A stretch of DNA of 25,431 bases, taken from assembly GCA_035552655.1 (NCBI GenBank), contig DASZLD010000016.1, forward strand, positions 1 through 25,431, given 5' to 3'. The first letter of the stretch is position 1. Each line of letters opens with the position of its first letter. Shown here piece after piece: positions 8,073-15,988 of the stretch. The translations under genes were made by a program, and so were the position numbers. The notes beneath the pieces are model-generated. The model made no database searches. It was not told the origin of the DNA and worked only from the letters and a program-made list of their open reading frames with translations. Source of the stretch: DASXMT01 sp035552655. GTDB lineage: Bacteria > Actinomycetota > Acidimicrobiia > Acidimicrobiales > RAAP-2.

Positions 8073-10193
8073 ATGGATCGTTTCGATTCCGACCAGATTC
8101 GGAATGTGGCGCTCATCGGTCATACCGGCGTCGGCAAGACAACCCTGGTCGAAGCCATCCTCACGCATACCGGTGCCATCCGCCGGGCCGGCCGGGTGGA
8201 AGACGGCTCAACGGTGTGCGACCACGAACCCGAGGAGATCGCCCACCACATGACCATGGGCCTGTCCCTGGCTCCCTGCGTGGTCGAGGGGAGCGCGGTG
8301 GGCACGGTGAAGCTCAACCTGGTGGATACCCCCGGGTACGCCGACTACACGGCGGAAGTGGCCGCCGGCCTGGCTGTGGTCGACCTGGCCGTCGTGGTGG
8401 TGAGCGCGGTGGAGGGCATCCAGATCCAGACCGAGATCGCCTGGGAGATGGCTGTCCAGGCCGACCTGCCCCGCATTATCCTCGTCACCCAGCTCGACCG
8501 GGAACGGGCTGACTTCGACGGCGTGTTGGACGAGCTCCGAGCCACGTTCGGCGCCGGGGTCGCACCGCTCGAACTGCCCATCGGCAGTCAATCGGAGTTC
8601 CGGGGCGTGGTGGACCTGTTGAGCGATACCGCCGTCACCTACCCGGGCGACGGCAGCACCACCGGGACCACCGGCCCGCTACCGGCGGAGCTGGTCGCCA
8701 CCGAACATGCCATTCACGAGGCGCTGGTGGAGGGCATCGTCGTGGGTGACGACGGCCTGATGGAGCGCTATCTCGAGGGCGACACGCTGTCCTTCGAGGA
8801 GCTCGAAGCCAGCCTGGCCGGCGGCGTGGCCTCGGCCGCGGTCTTCCCGGTCATCTGCGCCTCCTCGACCACGGGGGTGGGCATCGACCGGCTGGCCACC
8901 ATCCTGGCCGAGCTGTGCCCGTCTCCCGCCGTGCGTCCCCCGGCGCGCGTGTCGGCGGGCGACACGGAGAGCGATGTGGCCTGTGATCCCGACGGCCCTC
9001 CGCTGGCCCGGGTGTTCAAGACCATGACCGACCCCTACGTCGGTCGGCTGTCGCTGTGTCGCCTGCTGTCGGGAACCGTCCGTCCCGACGTGGTCCTCAC
9101 CAACGTCCGATCCCACTCCGACGAGCGGCTCCACACCATCGAGACCCTCCGGGGCAAGGAGGCCGTGCCCGTCCCCGAAGTGGTAGCCGGCGACCTCTTT
9201 GCCGTGCCCAAGCTGTCCGAAGCAGCCACCGGGGACACGCTGGCCCCCCGAAACATGCCCGTCTCCGTGCTCTCGCCCCCCTTCCCAAATCCTGATCCCC
9301 CGGCCCTCTCCATCGCCATCCATCCTCGGACCAAGGCGGACGAGGACAAGATGATGTCGTCCCTCCACCGCCTGCTCCAAGAGGATCCCGCCCTGTCGGT
9401 CCGGCGCGACGACGAAACCCATCAGACCATTCTGGAGGGGGCGGGCGAGACCCACGTCGCCGTAGCCCTGGAACGCCTGGCTCGAAAGTTCGGCGTGGCC
9501 GTGGAGCGCGACGATCTGCTGGTCCCCTACCGACAGACCATCACCCGAACGGCCGAGGCGGAGGGTCGCTACAAGAAGCAGACCGGTGGACACGGGCAGT
9601 TCGGCGTGGTGTCCCTCCGGGTCACCCCGTTGCCTCGAGGCGAGGGCTTTTCGTTCGCCAACGAGGTCGTGGGCGGGGCCATTCCCCGCCAGTACATTCC
9701 AGCCGTCGAAAAGGGCGTCCACGAGGCCATGGAACAGGGCAGCACTCTGGGTTGCCCGGTGGTGGATGTGGCCGTTACCTGCATGGACGGCAAGCACCAC
9801 CCGGTCGACTCCTCGGAAATGAGCTTCAAGATGGCTGGGATCCTGGGATTTCGGGAGGCGCTGACCAAGGCGGAACCGGTGCTCCTCGAACCCATCTCCC
9901 GGGTCGAAGTCATCGTTCCCGCCGAACTCCAAGGGGACGTGCTCGGTGACCTCAACGCCCGTCGGGGCCGGGTACTGGGCTCCGACGTCGACGCCCGGGG
10001 TTACCAGATCGTCGTGGCCCTGGTTCCCCTGGCCGAGCTGGCCCGGTACGCAGTCGACCTTCGATCACTGACCAGTGGCAGGGGACGCTTCCGGAGGCAA
10101 CACGATCATTACGACGTGGTTCCCTCCCACCTGACCTCGTCGATCGCCCAATCAGCGTCCGGAGCCGGAGCAGCTCGGGCCCACGTGGCCTGA
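8073..10193 (+). CDS. Elongation factor G-like translational GTPase (EF-G2/FusA2 type)
   Basis: A full-length 706-residue EF-G paralogue with the GTPase domain, domain II, and C-terminal domains III-V (including GGHGQFGVV and the SEMSFKMAG region). Visible G motifs are the P-loop GHTGVGKT (16-23), a switch I Thr61 in place, and DTPGYADY (85-92), where canonical EF-G has His instead of Tyr89. G4 reads TQLD (139-142) instead of NKxD. Tyr at the catalytic His position is shared with actinobacterial EF-G2, whose mycobacterial member was reported to bind GTP without ribosome-stimulated hydrolysis. The role is therefore probably not ordinary translocation. The start is set by AGGAGG nine bases before the ATG. 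It follows the MMPL gene on the same strand and converges on the HIT gene. Confidence 0.88.
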   Translation: MDRFDSDQIRNVALIGHTGVGKTTLVEAILTHTGAIRRAGRVEDGSTVCDHEPEEIAHHMTMGLSLAPCVVEGSAVGTVKLNLVDTPGYADYTAEVAAGLAVVDLAVVVVSAVEGIQIQTEIAWEMAVQADLPRIILVTQLDRERADFDGVLDELRATFGAGVAPLELPIGSQSEFRGVVDLLSDTAVTYPGDGSTTGTTGPLPAELVATEHAIHEALVEGIVVGDDGLMERYLEGDTLSFEELEASLAGGVASAAVFPVICASSTTGVGIDRLATILAELCPSPAVRPPARVSAGDTESDVACDPDGPPLARVFKTMTDPYVGRLSLCRLLSGTVRPDVVLTNVRSHSDERLHTIETLRGKEAVPVPEVVAGDLFAVPKLSEAATGDTLAPRNMPVSVLSPPFPNPDPPALSIAIHPRTKADEDKMMSSLHRLLQEDPALSVRRDDETHQTILEGAGETHVAVALERLARKFGVAVERDDLLVPYRQTITRTAEAEGRYKKQTGGHGQFGVVSLRVTPLPRGEGFSFANEVVGGAIPRQYIPAVEKGVHEAMEQGSTLGCPVVDVAVTCMDGKHHPVDSSEMSFKMAGILGFREALTKAEPVLLEPISRVEVIVPAELQGDVLGDLNARRGRVLGSDVDARGYQIVVALVPLAELARYAVDLRSLTSGRGRFRRQHDHYDVVPSHLTSSIAQSASGAGAARAHVA

Positions 10194-10218
10194 TCAGCGG
10201 ACTGCGGGTGATCGCACG

Positions 10219-10237
10219 GAGCCGGCCGGAGCGGCTC
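10219..10237. terminator. Weak hairpin between convergent EF-G-like and HIT genes
   Basis: A 6-bp GC stem (GAGCCG 10219-10224 with CGGCTC 10232-10237) and a 7-base loop lie in the 42-base convergent gap and touch the HIT stop codon. There is no T-run on either strand. It could slow polymerase from both sides, but this is a low-confidence call. Confidence 0.25.
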
Positions 10238-10805
10238 AGGCGGACCACACGGCATGCAGCCGTTGCCAGCTGTCGGCCAGGGTCTCGGGCAGGACCCGCA
10301 CATTGGCCACCGTGGTCATGAAGTTGGTATCGCCCACCCAGCGCGGCACGATATGCAGGTGGAGGTGCCGCGGGATACCGGCCCCGGCAGCACGACCCAG
10401 ATTGGCCCCGATGTTGACCCCCTCGGGCGCGTAGGCCGCCTCCAACGCGGCCACCCCCGCCCGCAGCGCCGACCACAGCTCGATGCCTTCCTCGTCGCTC
10501 AGCTCCGCCATCGACCGGACGTGGCGGGAGGGCATGACCATGAGATGTCCACTGGCGTAGGGGTAGGCGTTGAGGACGGCAAAGGTCTTCTCCCCTCGCC
10601 ACAGCACCCCGTTGTCGGCCGACGGCGGGCCGCTCGCTTCGATCCGGCAGAAGACGCAGCGCTGCGGGTCATCGAAGAACTGGTCCTCGGCCTGGTCCTG
10701 GGTCTGCATGGTGGCGTCAGGGGGAAGTGCGCCCACGTCCACCGCCGAAGGCACCGAGGTCACGTAGTCGCTTCGCCATCCGGCCCACAGGTGATCCAGG
10801 CTCAC
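10236..10805 (-). CDS. HIT-family nucleotide hydrolase/phosphorylase
   Basis: The histidine-triad motif HLHLHIVP gives His147, His149 and His151, with the usual upstream Asn/Gly-rich strand (GVNIGANLG, 129-137). CVFC (50-53) provides two cysteines at the place where related actinobacterial Ap4A phosphorylases (Rv2613c type) carry a metal site. These enzymes cleave dinucleoside polyphosphates or other nucleotide conjugates in the cytosol. The GTG start at 10805 overlaps the thrS stop (GTGA), so the two are translationally coupled. thrS makes Ap4A-type by-products, which suits the pairing. The first 40 residues are poorly conserved and probably disordered. In many actinobacteria this gene is followed directly by the PIM synthesis genes; here it is separated from them. 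Confidence 0.88.
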   Translation of the reverse strand: MSLDHLWAGWRSDYVTSVPSAVDVGALPPDATMQTQDQAEDQFFDDPQRCVFCRIEASGPPSADNGVLWRGEKTFAVLNAYPYASGHLMVMPSRHVRSMAELSDEEGIELWSALRAGVAALEAAYAPEGVNIGANLGRAAGAGIPRHLHLHIVPRWVGDTNFMTTVANVRVLPETLADSWQRLHAVWSA

Positions 10806-12802
10806 CCGTCACCCAACCCGTTCACCTGGGGATTCCGGCGCTGGGCGATCTCCTCTTCGAGTTCCGCACAGAATTCCATGAGGGCCACGCCCCGATCCGG
10901 TCGTTCCGAACCTCGTCGGTTCACACCCACCGTTCCCTTGGCTACGTCTTCGTCCCCCACCACCAACACATAGGGCAGCTTGGCCATCTTGGCGTTGCGG
11001 ATCCTGGACCCCAGCTTTTCGTCGGCGGGGACCACCGAGGAGCGGATGCCCACCGCACACAGCCGGTCGTTCACCTTCTCGGCGTAGCCCTGGTGGACCT
11101 CGGCCACGGGCAGGACCCGAACCTGCTCCGGAGCGAGCCAGGTGGGGAAGGCACCGGCATGGTGCTCCAACAGGATGGCGAAGAACCGCTCCACCGAGCC
11201 AAACAGGGCGCGATGGATCATGATCGGCTGGTGCCTGGCGTTGTCGGCCCCGACGTACTCCATCCCGAAGCGCTGGGGCATCTGGAAGTCGAGCTGGATG
11301 GTGGACATCTGGTGGGTACGCCCGATGGCATCCCGGGCCTGCACGGAGATCTTGGGCCCGTAGAAGGCACCGCCCCCCTCGTCCAGGACCAGGTCGAGGT
11401 CCATGGCCTCAGCGGTGGCCCGCAAGGTCTCGGTGGCCTCTTCCCATTCGGCGTCGGTCCCCACCGCCTTCTCCTCCGGCCTGGTCGACAGCTCCAGGAA
11501 GAAGTCGTTGAGCCCGTAGTCCCGCAGGACGTCGAGGACGAACAGCAGCGTGGTGTGCAGCTCGCCCGCCATCTGCTCACGCGTGCAGAAGATATGGGCG
11601 TCGTCCATGGTCAGGCCGCGCACCCGGGTCAGCCCGTGGACGACGCCAGACTTCTCGTAGCGGTACACGGTGCCGAACTCGAAGAGCCGGAGGGGCAGCT
11701 CCCGGTAGGACCGCTGGTTGGCCTTGTAGATGAGGATGTGAAACGGACAGTTCATCGGCTTCACGTAGTACTTCTGGCCGCCATCCAGCTCCATGGGCGG
11801 GAACATGCCGTCGGCGAACCAGTCCAGGTGGCCTGACGTCTCGAACAGCTCGGCCTTGGTGATGTGCGGGGTGTTGACGAACTCGTAGCCACCCTTGACA
11901 TGCCGCTCCCGGGAGTACTCCTCCATCAACCGGCGGACCGTGCCCCCCTTGGGGTGGAACACGGGCAGGCCCGAACCGATCTCCTCGGGAAAGGAGAACA
12001 GGTCCAGCTCGGCACCGAGCCGACGATGGTCGCGGCGCTCAGCCTCCTCCAGCTTGTGCAGGTGAGCCTTGAGGGCCTTCTCCGATTCCCAGGCCGTCCC
12101 GTAGATGCGTTGCAACTGGGGCCGTTTCTCGTCGCCCCGCCAGTACGCGCCGGCCACCCGCATCAGCCGGAAATGGCCCAGCCTGCTGGTCGAAGGGACG
12201 TGGGGCCCGCGGCAGAGGTCGGTGAAGGTCGGTGAGTTCCAATAGGTGGAAACCTCCGGGCCGGCGTCGTTCGGGCCGGCATCCACCTCCTGGGCGCCGG
12301 CTCCCACTGCCTCGATGATCTCGCGCTTGAACGGCTGGTCCTCGAACAGGGACAGGCCCTCTTCGATCGAGTGCTCGTGGCGGACGAAGGGCTGGTCCTC
12401 GGCCAGGATCTCCCGCATGGTCGACTCGATGCGGACGAGGTCGTCGTCGCTGAAGTGCGCCCCCCCGGGCAGCTCGAAGTCGTAATAGAAGCCGTCCTCG
12501 ATGACCGGCCCAATGGCGAAATGGGCACCCGGCCACAGCCGCAACACCGCTTGGGCCAGCACGTGGGCGGTGGAGTGGCGCAGGACAGCTCTGCCTGGGT
12601 CCGAGTCTGCGGTGAGCACCGCTACTTCGGCGCCGTCGGGAAGCACCGTGGACAGATCCACCTCGGCACCGTCGATGGTGGCCGCCACCGCCGCCTTGGC
12701 CAACCGCGGGCCGATGGACTGGGCGAACTCGAGGGCCGTCGTCCCAACGGGGAGCTCCTTCGCCGAGCCGTCGGGAAGCCGGACCGAGATTGCGCCTGCC
12801 AT
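10802..12802 (-). CDS. thrS: Threonyl-tRNA synthetase
   Basis: This class II synthetase attaches threonine to tRNA-Thr. The 666 residues give a full-length bacterial enzyme: TGS domain (about 1-65), editing domain with HSTAH (76-80) and the SerRS-like second half with CRGPH (197-201), catalytic core, and a C-terminal anticodon-binding domain (from about 560). The zinc ligands that select threonine are present: Cys352 (MNCPFH), His403 (DDAHIF) and His530 (MIHRALFGS). Motif 2 is visible around RLFEFGTVYRYE (372-383). The ATG at 12802 has an AAAGG site seven bases upstream. It lies 74 bases after the mshC-like stop, too short for a T-box leader, and is coupled to the HIT gene downstream. Confidence 0.97.
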   Translation of the reverse strand: MAGAISVRLPDGSAKELPVGTTALEFAQSIGPRLAKAAVAATIDGAEVDLSTVLPDGAEVAVLTADSDPGRAVLRHSTAHVLAQAVLRLWPGAHFAIGPVIEDGFYYDFELPGGAHFSDDDLVRIESTMREILAEDQPFVRHEHSIEEGLSLFEDQPFKREIIEAVGAGAQEVDAGPNDAGPEVSTYWNSPTFTDLCRGPHVPSTSRLGHFRLMRVAGAYWRGDEKRPQLQRIYGTAWESEKALKAHLHKLEEAERRDHRRLGAELDLFSFPEEIGSGLPVFHPKGGTVRRLMEEYSRERHVKGGYEFVNTPHITKAELFETSGHLDWFADGMFPPMELDGGQKYYVKPMNCPFHILIYKANQRSYRELPLRLFEFGTVYRYEKSGVVHGLTRVRGLTMDDAHIFCTREQMAGELHTTLLFVLDVLRDYGLNDFFLELSTRPEEKAVGTDAEWEEATETLRATAEAMDLDLVLDEGGGAFYGPKISVQARDAIGRTHQMSTIQLDFQMPQRFGMEYVGADNARHQPIMIHRALFGSVERFFAILLEHHAGAFPTWLAPEQVRVLPVAEVHQGYAEKVNDRLCAVGIRSSVVPADEKLGSRIRNAKMAKLPYVLVVGDEDVAKGTVGVNRRGSERPDRGVALMEFCAELEEEIAQRRNPQVNGLGDG

Positions 12803-12876
12803 CAGAGTGCCTTTCTCTCTCGTGGTCAGCCTCGGCGAGCACCATTGGTCCGCCGGCGACTACCGAGTACTGGAAC

Positions 12877-14022
12877 CTACAGAGTAATGCCGAGCAACTC
12901 GGCTCCCTGATCTACCGGGACACCCCGTTCGGCCAGGTCATCCAAAGCAGCCAGAGCAGCAGGCGTATCGAGATCGTCATCGAGGGCACGGCGAACGGCG
13001 TCCAGAGCCGGGTCGTCGCCTCCATCTCCTCTCGGCTGCCCCGACGGGCCCGCCGCCTTCCTCCAGAGCTCGAGCCGGGCGGCTGCGGCGGCCATGTCCT
13101 CTGCTGTCCACTCCCAATCCGTCCGGTAGTGGTGGGCCAGGAGGGCGGTGCGGATGGCCACGGCCTGCCAGCGTTGCAGCAGGTCGCCCACGAAGACCAG
13201 GTTCCCCAGCGACTTGGACATCTTGGTCCCGTCCAGCCCGACCAGGCCCACGTGGAGCCAATGGCGAACGAAGGGCAGCCCGGTGACCGACTCGGACTGA
13301 GCCGTCTCGCATTCATGGTGAGGGAAGACCAGGTCCCGGCCGCCCCCGTGTACGTCAACGGTCTTCCCCAGCTCGCGCAGGGCCAGCGCCGAGCACTCGA
13401 TATGCCAGCCCGGTCGGCCCGGGCCCCATCGCGACTCCCACGACGGTTCGTCGGGCAACGACGGCTGCCACAGCACGAAGTCGAGCGGGTTGCGCTTGTT
13501 GGGGTCCCCCGGGTTCCCCCCGTTCTCGGCGGCCAGGGGCAGCATCGCCGCCGCATCCAAATGGCTCAGATCCCCGAACCGCCCGAAGGTGGAGACGTCG
13601 AAGTACACCGACCCTCCCGATTGGTAGGCATGGCCGCTGTCGAGCACCGCGGCGATCAGGGTCAAGATGTCGGGAATGGCCGAGGTGGCTCGAGGCTCGG
13701 ACCAGGCGGGAATGAGCCCCAGGGTGCTCATGTCGGCGTCGAACCGGGCGATCTCCTCGGCGGCCAGATCGAGGTAGTGCACACCGAGCTCTCGAGCCTT
13801 GCGCAAGATGTCGTCGTCCACGTCGGTCACGTTGCGCACACAGCGGGTGTCGTGGCCGAGATCTCGCAATCGGCGCTGCAGGATGTCGAAGGTCAGGTAC
13901 ACGGCGGCATGGCCGAGATGGGCGGCATCGTAGGGAGTGATCCCACAGGAGTACAAGGTCACCAGGGGCCCGGGCTCGAAGGGCACGACGGCCTGGCGGG
14001 CGGTGTCGTAGAGGCGCATCAT
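12877..14022 (-). CDS. mshC: Mycothiol ligase MshC (cysteine:GlcN-Ins ligase)
   Basis: MshC is a cysteinyl-tRNA synthetase relative that joins cysteine to glucosaminyl-inositol in mycothiol synthesis. The N-terminal signature CGITPYDAAHLGHAAVY (26-42) matches MshC rather than CysRS (CGPTVYD). Zinc ligands Cys26, Cys210 (WHIECSA) and His235 (PHHE), the HIGH-like HLGH (35-38) and KMSKS (267-271) are all present. The 381 residues are slightly fewer than the roughly 410 of mycobacterial MshC, and the anticodon-binding tail of true CysRS is missing. The frame is open upstream to 14229, but ATG at 14022 (or the adjacent ATG at 14019) starts just before the conserved RLYDTA and lies 17 bases after the stop of the preceding gene. 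No clear ribosome-binding site is visible, so coupling to the upstream gene is likely. Confidence 0.85.
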   Translation of the reverse strand: MMRLYDTARQAVVPFEPGPLVTLYSCGITPYDAAHLGHAAVYLTFDILQRRLRDLGHDTRCVRNVTDVDDDILRKARELGVHYLDLAAEEIARFDADMSTLGLIPAWSEPRATSAIPDILTLIAAVLDSGHAYQSGGSVYFDVSTFGRFGDLSHLDAAAMLPLAAENGGNPGDPNKRNPLDFVLWQPSLPDEPSWESRWGPGRPGWHIECSALALRELGKTVDVHGGGRDLVFPHHECETAQSESVTGLPFVRHWLHVGLVGLDGTKMSKSLGNLVFVGDLLQRWQAVAIRTALLAHHYRTDWEWTAEDMAAAAARLELWRKAAGPSGQPRGDGGDDPALDAVRRALDDDLDTPAALAALDDLAERGVPVDQGAELLGITL

Positions 14023-14039
14023 CGAGAGGGGCCGACCCG

Positions 14040-14696
14040 TCAGCTGTCGAAGCCGGCCAGGACCACCGTGGAGTGGACCTTGTATCGGATGTTCACGCTG
14101 ATCAGGACGGCGGTGAACGCCTCGATGGCTGCGGCCTGGGCCGTGGTCCCGGCGTCGATGCCGCGCAGACCTTCGATCGAGTCGATCAGGTCCACCGTGG
14201 CCTGGGTGGCGTTGGCGTGATCCGAGCACACCAGCACGTCGGCCTCGAGGTCGACGTCGAGCTTGCCCAGCTCCGAGGCAGGCAGGTGGTGGAACGAGGC
14301 CGAGACAAACGAGTCAGGCAGCACGGCCTGGATCGATGCGGCCATGGATCCTCGGGGCGGTATGAGGGCCAGGAATTCACGGCCCTCCTTGGCCAGGGCG
14401 TTGACCATGGAGATCACCACCTTGCCGGCCAGGGCGGCGGCCAAGGGCTTCACCGTGGTCAGCGCTCCCTCCCACGGCGTGGCCACCACCACGATGTCGC
14501 ACTGGGCGGTGTCCTCATTGGCCGCGCCCTCTATCTTGAGATTCTGCTCGGGCCACTCCTCACGCAGGTGACCCGCCACCTCCTCGGCTCGGGCCGGGTC
14601 CCGTGACCCGATGAGCACTGGGGTTCCGGCGACGGCAAGGCGTAGCGCCAACCCCCGACCGGCTGGGCCTGTTCCTCCGAGTATTCCGACACGCAT
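14040..14696 (-). CDS. npdG: NADPH-dependent F420 reductase-like oxidoreductase
   Basis: A 218-residue Rossmann protein that resembles NADPH:F420 oxidoreductase (Fno/NpdG), which moves hydride between NADP(H) and the deazaflavin F420. The N-terminus has GGTGPAGRGLALRLA (7-21) and Ser31-Arg32 at the end of the second strand, as expected for NADP phosphate binding. ATPWEG (72-77) and the end of the protein follow the same family. Start choice: ATG at 14696 begins directly at the first strand and has AAGGG eight bases upstream; the open frame up to 14873 has no such support. It is 17 bases ahead of mshC and divergent from the enoyl reductase, so both low-molecular-weight redox cofactor systems are served from one transcript. 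Whether F420 is truly the partner depends on F420 synthesis genes outside the window. Confidence 0.78.
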   Translation of the reverse strand: MRVGILGGTGPAGRGLALRLAVAGTPVLIGSRDPARAEEVAGHLREEWPEQNLKIEGAANEDTAQCDIVVVATPWEGALTTVKPLAAALAGKVVISMVNALAKEGREFLALIPPRGSMAASIQAVLPDSFVSASFHHLPASELGKLDVDLEADVLVCSDHANATQATVDLIDSIEGLRGIDAGTTAQAAAIEAFTAVLISVNIRYKVHSTVVLAGFDS

Positions 14697-14772
14697 GGGC
14701 CATACCCTTGCACACCGCACCGCCGGCCCTGCACCCGGAGGGCGCTTGCCCGCCTTCGACCATCTCCCCCTG

Positions 14773-14778
14773 TAACCT
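14773..14778 (+). promoter_or_regulatory. Candidate -10 hexamer for a leaderless inhA-like transcript
   Basis: TAACCT fits the TAnnnT -10 pattern and ends eight bases before the ATG at 14787. No purine-rich ribosome-binding site lies between them, which is the arrangement of leaderless actinobacterial transcripts. No convincing -35 is visible in the 90-base divergent gap. Confidence 0.35.
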
Positions 14779-14786
14779 GCCGCTCC

Positions 14787-15575
14787 ATGGGACTGCTCGC
14801 AGGAAAGCGAATCCTGGTCACCGGTGTGCTGACCGATGCATCGCTGGCCTTTGCCGTGGCTCGCCTGGCCCAAGAAGAAGGGGCTGAGGTGGTCCTCAGC
14901 GGGGCCGGACGGGGCCTGTCACTGACCCGCCGCACAGCGCGGAAGCTCCGCGACCCGGTGGACGTGCTCGAGATCGACGTGGCCCAGCCCGACCAGCTGG
15001 CCGCGGCGGCGGCCGAGCTCGGCTCCAAGTGGGACCGCCTGGACGGGCTCCTCCATGCCATCGCCTTTGCCCCTCCGGAATGCCTGGGCGGCGACATCAT
15101 GGCCGCCGACTGGGAGCAGGTGCAGGTGGCGCTGCACGTCTCGACCTACTCCCTCAAGGCATTGGCTCAGGCCTTTCGGCCCCTGCTCGCCGCGGCCGGG
15201 GCCAACGGGGGGGTGGGGGCGTCGGTGGTGGGCCTCGATTTCGACGCCACCGTGGCCTGGCCGGCCTACGACTGGATGGGGGTGTCCAAGGCGGCCCTCG
15301 AGTCCCTCTCCCGCTACCTGGCCCGAGATCTCGGGCCCGACAAGGTCCGGGTCAACCTGGTGGCGGCCGGCCCGGTCAAGACCATGGCGGCCAAGTCCAT
15401 CCCCGGCTTCAGCGCCTTCGAGGACACCTGGGCCGCCCGTGCCCCCCTGGGGTGGGATCTGTTGGACACCGACGTGGTGGCCCGGGCCTGTATCGCGCTG
15501 TTCTCCGACCTCTTTCCCATGACCACCGGTGAGATGGTGCATGTCGACGGTGGCGTGCACGCCACCGGCGCCTGA
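14787..15575 (+). CDS. inhA: Enoyl-[acyl-carrier-protein] reductase, InhA/FabI type
   Basis: This short-chain dehydrogenase reduces the trans-2-enoyl bond of growing fatty acyl chains with NADH in the FAS-II cycle. It starts with GLLAGKRILVTGVLTDAS, the typical InhA/FabI nucleotide-binding strand. The catalytic pair is Tyr161 and Lys168 (PAYDWMGVSK), equal to InhA Tyr158 and Lys165. GLDFDAT (149-155) and LVAAGPVKT (191-199) also follow InhA closely. The 262 residues match the family. The residue aligned with InhA Ser94 is Ala91. It diverges from the F420 reductase-like gene and is followed 26 bases later by a ketosteroid-isomerase-like gene. The companion ketoacyl reductase (fabG/mabA), adjacent in mycobacteria, is absent here. 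The ATG lacks a clear ribosome-binding site. Confidence 0.9.
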   Translation: MGLLAGKRILVTGVLTDASLAFAVARLAQEEGAEVVLSGAGRGLSLTRRTARKLRDPVDVLEIDVAQPDQLAAAAAELGSKWDRLDGLLHAIAFAPPECLGGDIMAADWEQVQVALHVSTYSLKALAQAFRPLLAAAGANGGVGASVVGLDFDATVAWPAYDWMGVSKAALESLSRYLARDLGPDKVRVNLVAAGPVKTMAAKSIPGFSAFEDTWAARAPLGWDLLDTDVVARACIALFSDLFPMTTGEMVHVDGGVHATGA

Positions 15576-15601
15576 TCTCGCATCGACCCCCAGGAGGTCC
15601 C

Positions 15602-15979
15602 GTGCCCACAGCGGACGAACTCAGAGCGCTCGTCGCCACCTACGTCTCGACGATGAACACGCGAGACCCCGATGCCATCGCCGCCCTGTTCGTCGAGGAC
15701 GCCGTCCAGGCCGATCCGGTGTCGAGCCCTCCGAACATCGGGCGGGATGCCATCCGTGCTTTCTTCACCGCCAGCATCGGAGCCAGCGAGGGATGGACGT
15801 TCTCGGCCCCCGCCGTCCACACCTGTGGCGATCAGGTGGCCATCAACTTCCAGATCGAGGTGAAGAGCAGCGATACCACCATGACCATCGGCGGGATCGA
15901 GGTGTTCACGGTGAACGACGACGGCCTCATCGCTTCGGTCAACGCCTACTGGGACGAAGCAGACCTGGCCGTTTCCTAG
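15602..15979 (+). CDS. Ketosteroid isomerase-like SnoaL/NTF2-fold protein
   Basis: This small (125-residue) alpha+beta cone protein resembles steroid delta-5-3-ketoisomerase, which shifts a double bond by proton transfer. Tyr14 and Asp38 sit at exactly the numbers of the catalytic tyrosine and base of the Comamonas enzyme, within VATYVSTMN and AVQADPVSS. The third catalytic position, Asp99 in that enzyme (IDHF), aligns with Glu100 (IEVF). The acidic function may be kept or altered. The GTG start has AGGAGG four bases upstream and lies 26 bases after the enoyl reductase, so the two are likely co-transcribed. Its stop is nine bases from the convergent stop of the LON-domain gene. The substrate could be a steroid, a polyketide or another enoyl compound; sequence does not decide. 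Confidence 0.72.
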   Translation: MPTADELRALVATYVSTMNTRDPDAIAALFVEDAVQADPVSSPPNIGRDAIRAFFTASIGASEGWTFSAPAVHTCGDQVAINFQIEVKSSDTTMTIGGIEVFTVNDDGLIASVNAYWDEADLAVS

Positions 15980-15988
15980 AGGCGCTTC

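Noticed and set aside
8679..9932. Minus-strand open frame (417 codons) opposite the EF-G paralogue
   Set aside because: Shadow of a conserved coding frame; composition is Gly/His/Asp rich and it has no domain signature.
12803..12876. T-box or other leader riboswitch ahead of thrS
   Set aside because: The gap is only 74 bases, no specifier or antiterminator elements can be recognised, and it directly follows the mshC stop.
12790..14220. Plus-strand open frame (476 codons) opposite mshC
   Set aside because: Antisense to MshC with all its catalytic motifs; the translation has no known domain.
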